NCBI GenBank assembly: GCA_964355075.1
Contig: CAYHCF010000018.1
Location: 1-64,000 of the forward strand
Origin: B1 sp964355075
GTDB lineage: Bacteria > Bacteroidota > Bacteroidia > UKL13-3
Direction of reading: 5' to 3'
DNA length: 64,000 bases
Below, piece after piece: positions 8,542 to 18,042 of this stretch; the first letter of the stretch is position 1, and the number at the start of each line of letters is the position of its first letter. The position numbers were made by a program, and so were the translations under genes. The notes under the pieces were generated by a model. That model searched no databases. It saw only the letters and a program-made list of their open reading frames with translations, and was not told the origin of the DNA.

Positions 8542-11500
8542 ATGCTCATGAAAAGATTATTTACTATTTTGTTAATGGGATTTATTTCCATCTGCCATTC
8601 AAATATTACTTTAGGGCAAACCGTTCAAACTACAGCCTCTGTTATCATAAATAATATTCCTCCAAGAACAGTTGTTTTTAATAATAATGCAGGAATGGGG
8701 AAAATGAATAGCTGTGCCACCGATTCGATAAATTATGTGTTTAACAAATCCACCGGGTTTAGTCCATTAACCCTTAATAATACCAGTAGTGGAAATGCTT
8801 TTGCACAATGGTATCCCGCTCCCCAGACTTTAACTGTTTCCGGGTTTGAATTTTTTGCCTGGCAGAGTTTATTATCCAGTGCGGTTGTTTCAATTACCTG
8901 TAGAATGTATAACTCAACCACTGATTCATTTCCAACAGGATTACCTTTGGCATCAGTTACCGTGCTGGTTGATTCAACCTTTGGTGGCGGACTACTTTCG
9001 GTGTTGAGAAAAAGAGCAATTTTCCAAAATCCGGTAATCACTTCCGCACCTTATGTGTTAACACTGGAAACCAATTCATCCACAAATGTTGCTGTAGTTG
9101 CTAATAACTGGAATGCAACGCCCCCAAATGGCAGAAGTGAATGGTTAAGTTCGGTTAGAATAGGAACAACTTATTTCAGAAGTTATAATATAAATATTGG
9201 CGGTCCGGTTTTCAATGCCGATTTTATTATTCAGCCTTATGTTTCTTACAATTTTACAGCTGGTTTTAGTTCTTCCAGCTCTTGTGTTCAAATAGGAATA
9301 CCCATTACCTTTACAAATACTTCTTCTCCTGTATTATTTAGCAGATTTTATAGTACCAGGGCGTTTTTTAATATACCTCAATACAGTTGTATCTGGGATT
9401 ATGGAGATACAACTGTTACCGTTTATTCGGTGGATGGAAATCATACCTATATTCATAATGCAACCTATAAAGTTACCCTAAAGGATTCTTTGTACGGATG
9501 GACAACAGGATGCGGGGAAACCTATTCAAGCTATATTAACCAGAGTCCCACCCCAACGGTAGCAAGCAGTAACAGTCCGTTGTGTGTGGGTGCAACACTT
9601 CGATTAACTGCTGATACCATACCGGGAGTAACCTATTATTGGACGGGTCCAAACGGATTTACCTCCAATCAGCAGAACCCTGTCATCAACAATGCAAGCA
9701 TTTCAATGATCGGAAATTATTCTGTTGTTACTGTTAATGGGCAGTGTTCCTCTACAGTGGCTCAAACCTATGTAAATGTAGTAAGTTCTTTTTCGGCAGG
9801 AAATAACGGACCTCTTTGTGCGGGTCAGACATTAAATTTGAATGCAACCAGTATTGTTGGAGCTACCTATGTCTGGTCGGGCCCCAATAGTTTTAGTTCT
9901 AATTTACAAAATCCATCAAAGTCATTGGTTACTAAATCGGATTCCGGATTATATAGTTTAACTATTTCGCTAAACGGCTGTGGCACACTTGGCCCTTTTA
10001 CTACTCTTTTAATTGTAAATGCAGTTCCTTCATCACCCATTGTTGGGAGCAATAGCCCCCTGTGCGTGGGAGACAATATTATATTAACGGCCTCTACTTA
10101 TGCAGGAGGAACCTATAATTGGTCCGGACCCAATAATTATGCATCCACGCAACAAAATCCGGTTCGACCCTCGGCATTAAATACCTATGCCGGAACTTAT
10201 ACCGTAACCATCACTTCCAATGCTTGTGTGTCCCCGGTAGGTTCAACAACAGTGATTATAAATAATATTCCGGCCACACCCATTGCATCAAATAATGGAC
10301 CTTTGTGTATAGGACAAAATTTGAGTTTAACAGCTAACCTGATATCAGGCGTGAGTTATTTATGGAGCGGTCCAAATAGTTTTACCTCCACTACACAGAA
10401 TCCGATTCGTAGTTCATTGTCCTTATCAGATGCGGGTATTTATAGTGTGATAGCAATTATTAACGGATGTGCATCCACTGCTGCCAATACAAATGTGGTT
10501 ATTACAACAAATACCCCTGCACCTTTGGCCGGTAGCAACGGACCACTCTGTCCCGGACAAAGTCTTCAACTCACATCCAGTGGCATTTCAGGTGCCACGT
10601 ATTCGTGGGTAGGTCCGGCGAGTTTTACTTCAACCTCGCAGAATCCTGTAATAAATGGAATTACTTCGGCAAATGCCGGAATTTACAGTGTAACGGCAAC
10701 AACGTCCTCCTGCGGGACATCAAATGCCGCTAACATAAATCTGATTGTTAATACCTTGCCGGCTGCACCAACTGCCTCCAACAATGGGCCCTTATGCGCA
10801 GGGGATTCTTTGCATCTTTATGCTTCCAATGTAACAGGAGCCGCTTACTTTTGGAGTGGACCACTTAGTTTTACTTCTGCGCAACAAAACCCGGTTATTA
10901 CCAATATCAATAGTTTAAAATCGGGGCAATACAGTGTTTATGTTGTGGTAACGGGATGTGGGTCATCAAGTGTATCTAATACTTCTGTTTTTTCACATCT
11001 TATTCCAAACACGCCTACGGCAATGAGCAACGCTCCATTGTGTGCAGGTGATACGCTTAGACTTAACGGAGTGGCAAATGGGTTGGGTCCGAATGCCATT
11101 TACAGATGGACGGGTCCCAATAATTTTAATTCTGCACAGCAAAACCCCTTCCTTAATTCAATAAATGCAAATCAGGCCGGATTCTATTCCTTAACGGTGA
11201 GTGATTCTGGTTGTACATCTAATTCGGGTGCCGTTAATGTAATCATCAAACCAATACCGGCAGCACCTGTTCCGGGAAGTAATGCGCCATTTTGTTCAGG
11301 AGGGAATTTGAACTTATCAGCAAGCCCGGTGTCAGGGGCTTCCTATCTTTGGACAGGGCCTGATAATTTCAGTTCGTTTTTACAAAATCCGACCTTAAGC
11401 GGAGTTGACAGCAAAATGAGTGGCACCTATTCTGTTAAGGCCCTTGTAAATGGTTGTTCATCCATTGCAGGGCTGCTAAATGTATTAATATATAATCTGC

Positions 11501-12522
11501 CTGAAACACCGGTTGCCAGCAATGATGGTCCTAAATGTGTTGGTGAAAATGTTGCATTAAATGCAAGTATGATAGTTGGGGCAACTTATAGTTGGAGTGG
11601 ACCGGTTGGTTACTCCGTTAGTACAAGAAATGCAACTCTTACAAATACCACTTTATCCATGTCGGGTAAATATAATGTAATCGCAATTGCGGATGGGTGT
11701 TCCTCAATGGAAGGGTCAACTACCGTTGTGATCAACCCAATACCTTCTGCCCCTTTATTAAGCAGTAATCCGAGTGGTTATGGTTGTGAAGGGGATAGTT
11801 TACAGTTATTTGCATCCTTTGTAAATGGAGGATATTATGAATGGAGTGGCCCTGCAGGGTTTGGCTCAACCAAACAGAATCCGGTAATCAATAATCTCAC
11901 TCAGGCCAATCAGGGAATTTATTCTGCCAGTGTTTCAAAAGCGGGATGTATTTCTCCGGATCGCACCATCAATATTGCGATTTATCCAAAGCCCCAAACC
12001 AGTACAATAAATGGATCAACGAATGTAAAAAGTGCAGGAGTTGAAACCTACTCAGTAAGTGGTTCTGCAGGTTCAAATTTCAGTTGGACTGTTTTAGGGG
12101 GAACTCAAACTGCCGGAACAAATACCAGCAGCATCAGTGTTTTATGGGGAGCAAAAGGACAGGGTACCCTAACCGTAAAAGAAACAAATGGATCGGGCTG
12201 TTCTGGTAAATTACAGAGTCTTAGTATTGTTATTGGACCGGTAGCCGGGTTGAATGAAGACTTGATTTATTCAGGTCAGATCAAATTATTTCCAAATCCG
12301 GCAGAAAAACAAGCTCAATTGGAGTTTAATTATGATAAAAAAAGGAAGATAGAGATGATCATTACTGATTTGCTTGGGCAGGCGATTTCTGAGAGATCAA
12401 CTTTTGTAATAGATCAACATGGAATGAAGATCTTAGATTTGAGTTTATGCAAGCCTGGAATCTATTTTATTAATATTATGGTAGAAGGGCAAAAGGGTGT
12501 AATAAAATTGATTGTGAAGTAA
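8542..12522 (+). CDS. Giant Ig-like repeat protein with T9SS type A C-terminal sorting domain
   Basis: A 1326-residue cell-surface or secreted protein. It has an N-terminal signal peptide (about residues 1-26; the second Met at 8548 is an equally good start), a unique N-terminal region to about residue 330 with a PKD-like segment (WDYGDTTVTVYSVDGNHTY), then ten degenerate repeats of about 80 residues. Each repeat carries NGPLCxGQxLxL, a YxWSGPNxFTSxxQNPV core and a GxYSVxxxxxGC block, so each has a conserved cysteine pair. An eleventh PKD-like unit precedes the sorting domain (about 1248-1326) with FPNP, a LGQAISE strand and KPGIYFINIMV. T9SS substrates of this type are secreted or anchored to the surface lipopolysaccharide; an adhesive or structural role is likely but unproven. 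Confidence 0.9.
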   Translation: MLMKRLFTILLMGFISICHSNITLGQTVQTTASVIINNIPPRTVVFNNNAGMGKMNSCATDSINYVFNKSTGFSPLTLNNTSSGNAFAQWYPAPQTLTVSGFEFFAWQSLLSSAVVSITCRMYNSTTDSFPTGLPLASVTVLVDSTFGGGLLSVLRKRAIFQNPVITSAPYVLTLETNSSTNVAVVANNWNATPPNGRSEWLSSVRIGTTYFRSYNINIGGPVFNADFIIQPYVSYNFTAGFSSSSSCVQIGIPITFTNTSSPVLFSRFYSTRAFFNIPQYSCIWDYGDTTVTVYSVDGNHTYIHNATYKVTLKDSLYGWTTGCGETYSSYINQSPTPTVASSNSPLCVGATLRLTADTIPGVTYYWTGPNGFTSNQQNPVINNASISMIGNYSVVTVNGQCSSTVAQTYVNVVSSFSAGNNGPLCAGQTLNLNATSIVGATYVWSGPNSFSSNLQNPSKSLVTKSDSGLYSLTISLNGCGTLGPFTTLLIVNAVPSSPIVGSNSPLCVGDNIILTASTYAGGTYNWSGPNNYASTQQNPVRPSALNTYAGTYTVTITSNACVSPVGSTTVIINNIPATPIASNNGPLCIGQNLSLTANLISGVSYLWSGPNSFTSTTQNPIRSSLSLSDAGIYSVIAIINGCASTAANTNVVITTNTPAPLAGSNGPLCPGQSLQLTSSGISGATYSWVGPASFTSTSQNPVINGITSANAGIYSVTATTSSCGTSNAANINLIVNTLPAAPTASNNGPLCAGDSLHLYASNVTGAAYFWSGPLSFTSAQQNPVITNINSLKSGQYSVYVVVTGCGSSSVSNTSVFSHLIPNTPTAMSNAPLCAGDTLRLNGVANGLGPNAIYRWTGPNNFNSAQQNPFLNSINANQAGFYSLTVSDSGCTSNSGAVNVIIKPIPAAPVPGSNAPFCSGGNLNLSASPVSGASYLWTGPDNFSSFLQNPTLSGVDSKMSGTYSVKALVNGCSSIAGLLNVLIYNLPETPVASNDGPKCVGENVALNASMIVGATYSWSGPVGYSVSTRNATLTNTTLSMSGKYNVIAIADGCSSMEGSTTVVINPIPSAPLLSSNPSGYGCEGDSLQLFASFVNGGYYEWSGPAGFGSTKQNPVINNLTQANQGIYSASVSKAGCISPDRTINIAIYPKPQTSTINGSTNVKSAGVETYSVSGSAGSNFSWTVLGGTQTAGTNTSSISVLWGAKGQGTLTVKETNGSGCSGKLQSLSIVIGPVAGLNEDLIYSGQIKLFPNPAEKQAQLEFNYDKKRKIEMIITDLLGQAISERSTFVIDQHGMKILDLSLCKPGIYFINIMVEGQKGVIKLIVK

Positions 12523-12573
12523 TCTTTATTGAAATCAAAAATTAAGTTAATCGTGTTCTCGAAATAGCCAGTA

Positions 12574-13338
12574 TTATTTTATATGCTCCGGTATGGATGA
12601 TTTTTTAATTTTATGTGTAATTCCTATCGAAAAAATATCTGAATGATCAAATGTTTCAGGACTGTTTTTCTTGCCGAATTGATCAATATATATTGTGGAA
12701 ATGCTGATGTCTTTGTTAAATTGATACGTCAGGCCAATCAGGAATCGATTATTGTCGAAGGTATTATATTTGATTTCTTTACCTGCATTGATGAGTAATT
12801 CATCCCCAATATTCAATAAAAGATTCCTGTATGGTTTCATTTCTGATATTTTAAAAACAGGTATTGAAAATAGGAATCTATATCTGAATCTGAAATTGAA
12901 ATTGCACACCTCTTCACTAATTATCCAGAAATATCTTTCTTCTATTCGTAAACGATGTTGAACAGATACCTTTCTGAACTTCCGTGTGGTATTAAATTCC
13001 TGATATGGTCTAATTTCTATTCTGCTTAGCTTATATTTTGTATAGAATGGGAAATAGGCTATTCCAGTTATTCCTTTAAATGACGATGTTATTTGATAAC
13101 CCAGACCACTTCGGTGAGTGAATTGGGTCCATTCATTAATATTTCCTAGCCTTCTGATACTAAAGTCTGAGAATAGAGTTAGGTTTTTTGTTAACGTAAG
13201 CTGATTAAAATATTGAATCCATTGTTGATTATAGTAAGAAACTTTCTGTGCCTTACTAAATGGGATAGCGATTAGAAAAATAATCAGGGCGATGAAACAT
13301 TTACTAAAAATATCAGGTTTTGACCATCGTCTTTTCAT
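12574..13338 (-). CDS. DUF2490 outer-membrane beta-barrel-like protein
   Basis: A 254-residue protein with an N-terminal hydrophobic signal (CFIALIIFLIAIPFSKAQ) and alternating aromatic beta strands (QQWIQYFNQLTLTKNLTLFSDFSIRR, RLRIEERYFW, NRFLIGLTYQFN) typical of DUF2490 barrels. The family is found in Bacteroidota outer membranes and has no known function. It lies 167 bp downstream of the TorD-like gene on the same strand, so it may belong to the molybdoenzyme operon and serve as an outer-membrane partner, but the gap leaves this open. Confidence 0.72.
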   Translation of the reverse strand: MKRRWSKPDIFSKCFIALIIFLIAIPFSKAQKVSYYNQQWIQYFNQLTLTKNLTLFSDFSIRRLGNINEWTQFTHRSGLGYQITSSFKGITGIAYFPFYTKYKLSRIEIRPYQEFNTTRKFRKVSVQHRLRIEERYFWIISEEVCNFNFRFRYRFLFSIPVFKISEMKPYRNLLLNIGDELLINAGKEIKYNTFDNNRFLIGLTYQFNKDISISTIYIDQFGKKNSPETFDHSDIFSIGITHKIKKSSIPEHIK

Positions 13339-13505
13339 CTCAATTATTCTATATAATTTTAATTGTCACAAAACAACAGACTTAAAATTTAGTAGACAGA
13401 GTGTTAAGGTATTTAATCAAGTTTTGACCATGCGTTATAACAAAGCAAAAAAAGTTAATGCTGATTGATATTAACTAAAATCAGCCTGATTTTTTTGTCT
13501 AAATT

Positions 13506-14177
13506 TTACTTCGTTGGCTTTTGGCTTTTTTTGATTTCTTTAGGAAACTCAGGAATACTACTATTAAGAATAAAACTCTTGAAACATATTCCAAGTTGCG
13601 TATAAAATTCTAATTCGGCACCCTTAATTATATTATCACAGAATCGAGGAATCCATTTTGAAAAATGTATATCATTGAATTCTTTCTGAATAAGCCATAA
13701 TTTTTTAGCCTGTTTATAGTTTTTCTTTTGGAGTTCTTTGAGTTCATTGAAAATCAGGTAATACAAAAACTCTGTTTCTATGGCAACATGATCAGGGGGA
13801 TTCTTGAGTTTCATGTCATACATCAGACCTGCTTTATGATAGGTTTTAATTACCCATAAGGTTTCTTCTGAAATCAGGACATTCTTATCACCAAAATAAA
13901 GGGAACTATAAGGTGGAGCCACCATCTTGAATGGACCAATGAACAATCTGGAATACTCAATTAGGAGCTCCTCCTGACTGTTTTTATTTAGAGCGGCCTT
14001 TAATTTGATGATATCATCTTTTCCGCTTTTGTAAACCTTTTCAGTACATTCTGCCAGCTTATCGAAAAGAACATGCTTTTTCATGAGATCTTCATCAGGC
14101 TGACAAAAGAGTGCTGTGTATAGGTTGAACACAACAACTCTGTTTTTTTCTAAATCAATAAATTCTTTTTCTGCCAT
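13506..14177 (-). CDS. TorD/DmsD-family molybdoenzyme chaperone
   Basis: A 223-residue, mostly helical cytoplasmic protein. The segments RVVVFNLYTALFCQPDEDL, EYSRLFIGPFKMVAPPYSSLYFGDKNVL and PPDHVAIETEFLYYLI match the TorD family, including the P-P-Y-x-S-x-Y and the D-H-x-x-x-E-x-x-F signatures. These chaperones bind the twin-arginine signal of a molybdoenzyme and hold it until cofactor is inserted. It follows the catalytic and iron-sulfur genes, so its client is almost certainly the protein at 15414-17918. A hairpin at 14207-14222 separates it from the iron-sulfur gene and may lower its expression. Confidence 0.85.
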   Translation of the reverse strand: MAEKEFIDLEKNRVVVFNLYTALFCQPDEDLMKKHVLFDKLAECTEKVYKSGKDDIIKLKAALNKNSQEELLIEYSRLFIGPFKMVAPPYSSLYFGDKNVLISEETLWVIKTYHKAGLMYDMKLKNPPDHVAIETEFLYYLIFNELKELQKKNYKQAKKLWLIQKEFNDIHFSKWIPRFCDNIIKGAELEFYTQLGICFKSFILNSSIPEFPKEIKKSQKPTK

Positions 14178-14206
14178 GGTAATATTAAATTAAAGTATAA
14201 AGAAAA

Positions 14207-14222
14207 TCCCGACTAATCGGGA
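14207..14222 (-). terminator. Hairpin between the iron-sulfur and TorD-like genes
   Basis: Perfect inverted repeat TCCCGA-ctaa-TCGGGA with T-rich sequence after it on the minus strand. It may act as a partial terminator or RNA stabiliser between the structural genes and the chaperone gene. Confidence 0.6.
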
Positions 14223-14286
14223 CTTCCTTTTTAAATATAATAAATTTTTAAATTTTATTTTATTATCATTAAATCAGATTGAACTA

Positions 14287-15387
14287 TTAGTTTGGAACCA
14301 AAATGTTTGCAGTCATCTTTACTCCATCTGCCGCAACTAGGCTGCAAATGTAAAGTCCTTGAGACAAACCAATCACATCAATTCTGAATTCATTTGTTCC
14401 TGCAGGGAATTTTTGTTCATCATACTTCTTGACAATATTTCCTTTTATATCGTAAATAGAAATCACTACTGCTGTGGAATGGATCAAATCGAATTCAATC
14501 GTTGCATGGTTGATTACCGGATTTGGAAATACCCTCATCTCTTTTACTTCATTCACCTTTTCTTCTTTAACAGGTGTTGCCGGTGCAGTTGGATGGCTGA
14601 GATAGTACACATTTGGTTTTGTTCCATTTTCAAAAGCTCCCAGGAATACTCCAGCATTATCTTTTAGTCTGCTATAATTATTTGCTTTGAGCAATTTGCT
14701 GAGGTCACTCTTAGAATCATTCACATCCCCGAAGGTTCTAGCTTGAGTCGGACATGAAACAACGCAATAGGGAAGCTCACCTACCAGAACCCGATGTTCA
14801 CAAAAATAACATTTTTCAGTTATAGCAGGCTTTCTAACCGCTTCATAAAATGCATGCGTATAGTCATGTTTATATGGAGGAACGGCAACTGCCAGGTCTG
14901 CTATCGCTTTTGGAGTTGATGTTCCGGTAGCGTGAACAGAAGTGACATCACTCCAAAAAGGATGAGAACTTGCTCCGGAAGGATTGTAACTTATTACTGA
15001 GTATTGGACTCCTGCAGTAATAGTATTTTTATCGCTATATGGACAAGCATCAACACACTTCTGACATCCGATACATCTTGAATCATCATGCATTGTGATT
15101 CCTGTATCGGTTTTAAACATTGCTTTCCTGCCGTTGGCATCTGGGTCTACTGGACAAGCTGTAACACAAGCAGCATCAGCACAATGATTGCATTGTACAG
15201 GCATCGACATGAACTTTGGATTAGGAAACTTACCGGATTCAGTGTTTATGAAATCCAGCCAGTTGTATTTTCTGCCGTTCACAAGATCCTCGTGACGGGT
15301 ATTGTTTTCTGTTTTACATGCTATTGCACAGGTTCCGCATCCAACGCATTTGCCCATGTCTATAGCCATTCCATATTGTTTAGCCAT
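14287..15387 (-). CDS. Four-cluster [4Fe-4S] electron-transfer subunit of the molybdoenzyme, with a T9SS C-terminal sorting domain
   Basis: A DmsB/PsrB/ArrB-type ferredoxin subunit of 366 residues. Four cysteine groups are complete: C14-C17-C20-C24, C66-C69-C74-C78, C105-C108-C111-C115 and C193-C196-C208-C212, enough for four [4Fe-4S] clusters. A roughly 70-residue insertion separates groups 3 and 4. There is no signal peptide; the protein starts directly at MAKQYGMAIDMGKCVGCGTC, as expected for a subunit that rides through Tat with a signal-bearing partner. Residues 284-366 are a T9SS type A sorting domain: RVFPNP, then ISIYDIKGNIVKKY, then GLSQGLYICSLV and a terminal KMTANILV strand. It starts 26 bp after the catalytic gene. 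The domain pairing implies surface export of the enzyme; that is inference. Confidence 0.9.
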   Translation of the reverse strand: MAKQYGMAIDMGKCVGCGTCAIACKTENNTRHEDLVNGRKYNWLDFINTESGKFPNPKFMSMPVQCNHCADAACVTACPVDPDANGRKAMFKTDTGITMHDDSRCIGCQKCVDACPYSDKNTITAGVQYSVISYNPSGASSHPFWSDVTSVHATGTSTPKAIADLAVAVPPYKHDYTHAFYEAVRKPAITEKCYFCEHRVLVGELPYCVVSCPTQARTFGDVNDSKSDLSKLLKANNYSRLKDNAGVFLGAFENGTKPNVYYLSHPTAPATPVKEEKVNEVKEMRVFPNPVINHATIEFDLIHSTAVVISIYDIKGNIVKKYDEQKFPAGTNEFRIDVIGLSQGLYICSLVAADGVKMTANILVPN

Positions 15388-15413
15388 TTTTGTTATTATT
15401 AATTTTTGATGAT

Positions 15414-17918
15414 TTAGACTTTTTCTATTTTTACTAAGGTGAATCCGCCATTACGCGCAGTCGATGAAGACAGCCTTTCATATTCATCCGGAATGATGAG
15501 GTTATTATTACCACCGAATGGTGTAAAAGTTGCAAAATCTTTGGAAGCAAATCTGCCATAGACAGTATGTCCCTGTCCAAATGTTTTTGCAACAGTTCCA
15601 GGTCTTATTCCTTCAAATAACCTGGCTTTAACGGTTATATTACCAACAATTGAAGTTACTTTGACTAAATCGCCGTTCACAATTCCCAGTGTAGCTGCAT
15701 CATCAGGGTTAATTCTAATGCAATCGTCCCAATTCATATCTCCCGGATCAAGCTTCTTAAACTGATAATAGAATGGAAGATTCTGACTTCTTCCTTCTCT
15801 GTTAAATCTTGATTTTAAATCAATGAAAACAAATGGATATTGAGCTAATGTACCTCTGCGGAGAGGTGGTTCGTAATGAGGCACAAAGGCCAGATCACCA
15901 AGCGCAGTATAATTGCATTCAACCATTACTTCATCTACAGTTTTTGTAAATTTCAACGCATGAGCATCAAGTTCTTTCTTCAAAGTATCACTATAGAACT
16001 CAAATTTCTTGTTGGCCCCTCCGAAATCATTCCAATTTTCAAAATATTGCGCCTGTCCTGAAGCCGAAACCCCTTTAAGCTTCCACGTAGCCCATTTGTC
16101 ACCTTGACCGTTATAAGCAGGGTAGCAATAGAATTTAGTGATAAGTTCTTCAAAATTGGCAGCACTACTTGTGGCTAAAAGGGTTTCAGGATCTTTAATG
16201 GAGCTGTAGTAGTCATAAATCTTTGTAAATCCTTTATCTTTTAACTTTTCAGCAATCAGGTATGGGATTTCTGTTTCATCATCTTTCACATCGAATAATC
16301 TTGTAGCAGCTGGCGATTGAATATCAATTTCAGTGAATCGATTACTTGTTGATTTAAGATGTCCCCATCTTTCTAATCCACTGAATGCAGCAGGAAGTAA
16401 GATATCTGCATACATACTCGTTTCGGAAATATGAGTTGAGATATGAACCATGAATGGAACGTCCTTCAAAGCCGTTTCCCATCTTTGGGCTTCAGTTGCG
16501 GAATGTACTACATTTATAAAGTTTGCAATTACTACCTTAACAGCATATGGATTGCTTGCAATCATGGCATTTGCAACATTGTTCAGGATAGATCCGCTTC
16601 CTGCTGTCGGAGCAATTGCAGGGAACCTCAAGGTTCCTTTTTGATCCATTTTAGATTTTGCTACTCCAGTAGTAGCTATAGTGTCCTGAAACGAGGCATA
16701 TGCTGGTGTACTCGCTGCAGATTTAGAAGGTTGTTTCAATACACCACCAACATTTCTTATCGATCCAAGTAGCCCGTTAAGTGCATTTATTGCCATACCT
16801 GTATAGGCTCCTCTTGGTGCCATGGTAGGACCAGGTCCATTCCAAATACATACATTCGGAGCATTTGCTCCCATTTCGATTGCCATTTTTGTAATAGTAG
16901 AGGCAGGTATACCCGTAATAGGTTCAGCCCAAGTTGCATTTTTGTTCTTCAACTCAAGATTCCACCATTTAACAAGGCCAGAAGTATAATTTTCTGCAAA
17001 ATCAGCCTCAGCTACAACTTGATCTTTTACAAAGAGGTTTGGTCCACTTTTGAAATTCCCAACGAATTCTTTATGCCAAAGGCCTCTGGTAAGGATTTCA
17101 TGGGCCAACGCACTTGCAAGTGCACCATCTTCTCCCGGTTTAACTGGTAACCAATTGTTTGCTTTCGCTGCTGCTCCTGTAAATACAGGATCAATTACTG
17201 AGACAATAGCATTTTTCAGTAATGTTGGCCACTTAGCCATTGCATTAGGCGGTTGGCGATTAGATCTGAAAGGATCAACTCCCCAAAGCAATAAATATTT
17301 TGTATTTTCCAAATCATAGTCGCGATAACCCCAAATTTTTTCTGTCATTGCATAGCCAATTTTTTCGGCCTCGGCACAAATCGAACTATGTGAAATTGAG
17401 TTAGGAGTTCCAAAAATCTTAGTGAAAGAAGAATACATCATGTCAGTATTGTTATTGTACCGACCACGTAAATACATAAACTTTTCAGGCTCATTAGCCT
17501 GGCGTAATTCATAAAGTTTTGTGGCAATGGTATCTATTGCTTCACTCCATGTTATAGGTACGAATTGAGGATTAACAGTTTTTCCTTTTAAAACTGTTAC
17601 CCGTTTCATTGGAACTTTAATCCTGTCAGGATCGTAACATTCCTGAACAGCAAGATGGCCTTTCGGGCATAAAGTTCCAGGATTAGTAATGGAAAACTTG
17701 TTTCCACGTACCTTAACCGCTCTTCCATCTTGCACATATACCTGAATAGGACACCAGGTGGTGCAACCAGAACAGGCAGATGGAATCCATTTCCCAACTG
17801 CTGCTGCTTTTGCAGACTTTTTCGTAGAGGCGAACGCTTTAATTACAGGATTGAATACCAATAATCCAGCACCTGAAATACCTAAAGTTTTTAAAAAATC
17901 ACGTCTTCTAATTTCCAT
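15414..17918 (-). CDS. Tat-exported molybdopterin (bis-MGD) oxidoreductase catalytic subunit, Arr/Psr/Phs/Ttr-like
   Basis: A DMSO-reductase-superfamily enzyme of 834 residues. Residues 4-10 (RRRDFLK) form a twin-arginine signal followed by a hydrophobic stretch. The N-terminal [4Fe-4S] site is C49-x2-C52-x3-C56 with C84 in LCPKG. GTPNSISHSSICAEA places Cys181 where the Mo ligand lies, which puts it with arsenate, polysulfide, thiosulfate and tetrathionate reductases rather than with Ser- or Asp-ligated enzymes. The cofactor-binding C-terminal domain contains INPDDAATLGIVNGDLVKVTS. Substrate and direction are not readable from sequence. It is followed by the iron-sulfur subunit and a TorD-type chaperone, but no NrfD-type membrane subunit is adjacent. 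Divergent from tatA and the cofactor genes that would serve it. Confidence 0.9.
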   Translation of the reverse strand: MEIRRRDFLKTLGISGAGLLVFNPVIKAFASTKKSAKAAAVGKWIPSACSGCTTWCPIQVYVQDGRAVKVRGNKFSITNPGTLCPKGHLAVQECYDPDRIKVPMKRVTVLKGKTVNPQFVPITWSEAIDTIATKLYELRQANEPEKFMYLRGRYNNNTDMMYSSFTKIFGTPNSISHSSICAEAEKIGYAMTEKIWGYRDYDLENTKYLLLWGVDPFRSNRQPPNAMAKWPTLLKNAIVSVIDPVFTGAAAKANNWLPVKPGEDGALASALAHEILTRGLWHKEFVGNFKSGPNLFVKDQVVAEADFAENYTSGLVKWWNLELKNKNATWAEPITGIPASTITKMAIEMGANAPNVCIWNGPGPTMAPRGAYTGMAINALNGLLGSIRNVGGVLKQPSKSAASTPAYASFQDTIATTGVAKSKMDQKGTLRFPAIAPTAGSGSILNNVANAMIASNPYAVKVVIANFINVVHSATEAQRWETALKDVPFMVHISTHISETSMYADILLPAAFSGLERWGHLKSTSNRFTEIDIQSPAATRLFDVKDDETEIPYLIAEKLKDKGFTKIYDYYSSIKDPETLLATSSAANFEELITKFYCYPAYNGQGDKWATWKLKGVSASGQAQYFENWNDFGGANKKFEFYSDTLKKELDAHALKFTKTVDEVMVECNYTALGDLAFVPHYEPPLRRGTLAQYPFVFIDLKSRFNREGRSQNLPFYYQFKKLDPGDMNWDDCIRINPDDAATLGIVNGDLVKVTSIVGNITVKARLFEGIRPGTVAKTFGQGHTVYGRFASKDFATFTPFGGNNNLIIPDEYERLSSSTARNGGFTLVKIEKV

Positions 17919-17970
17919 ATATTTTGATTTATTAAATATTATTCGACAAAAAAAAGGATATACTCTTTAC

Positions 17971-18042
17971 CAAAAAATGACTATTGTTAGTTTTCAAAAA
18001 ATGACTATTGTTAGTTTTCAAAAAATGACTATTGTTAGTTTT
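17971..18042. repeat. Three perfect tandem 24-bp repeats (plus an 8-bp fourth start)
   Basis: Three identical 24-bp units lie at 17971-17994, 17995-18018 and 18019-18042, and a fourth begins at 18043. Each contains TGACTATTGTTAG, a 4-4-4 imperfect dyad (TGAC-TATT-GTTA). They lie 53-124 bp upstream of the molybdoenzyme ATG on the minus strand, so they could be a repeated regulator site. Confidence 0.9.
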
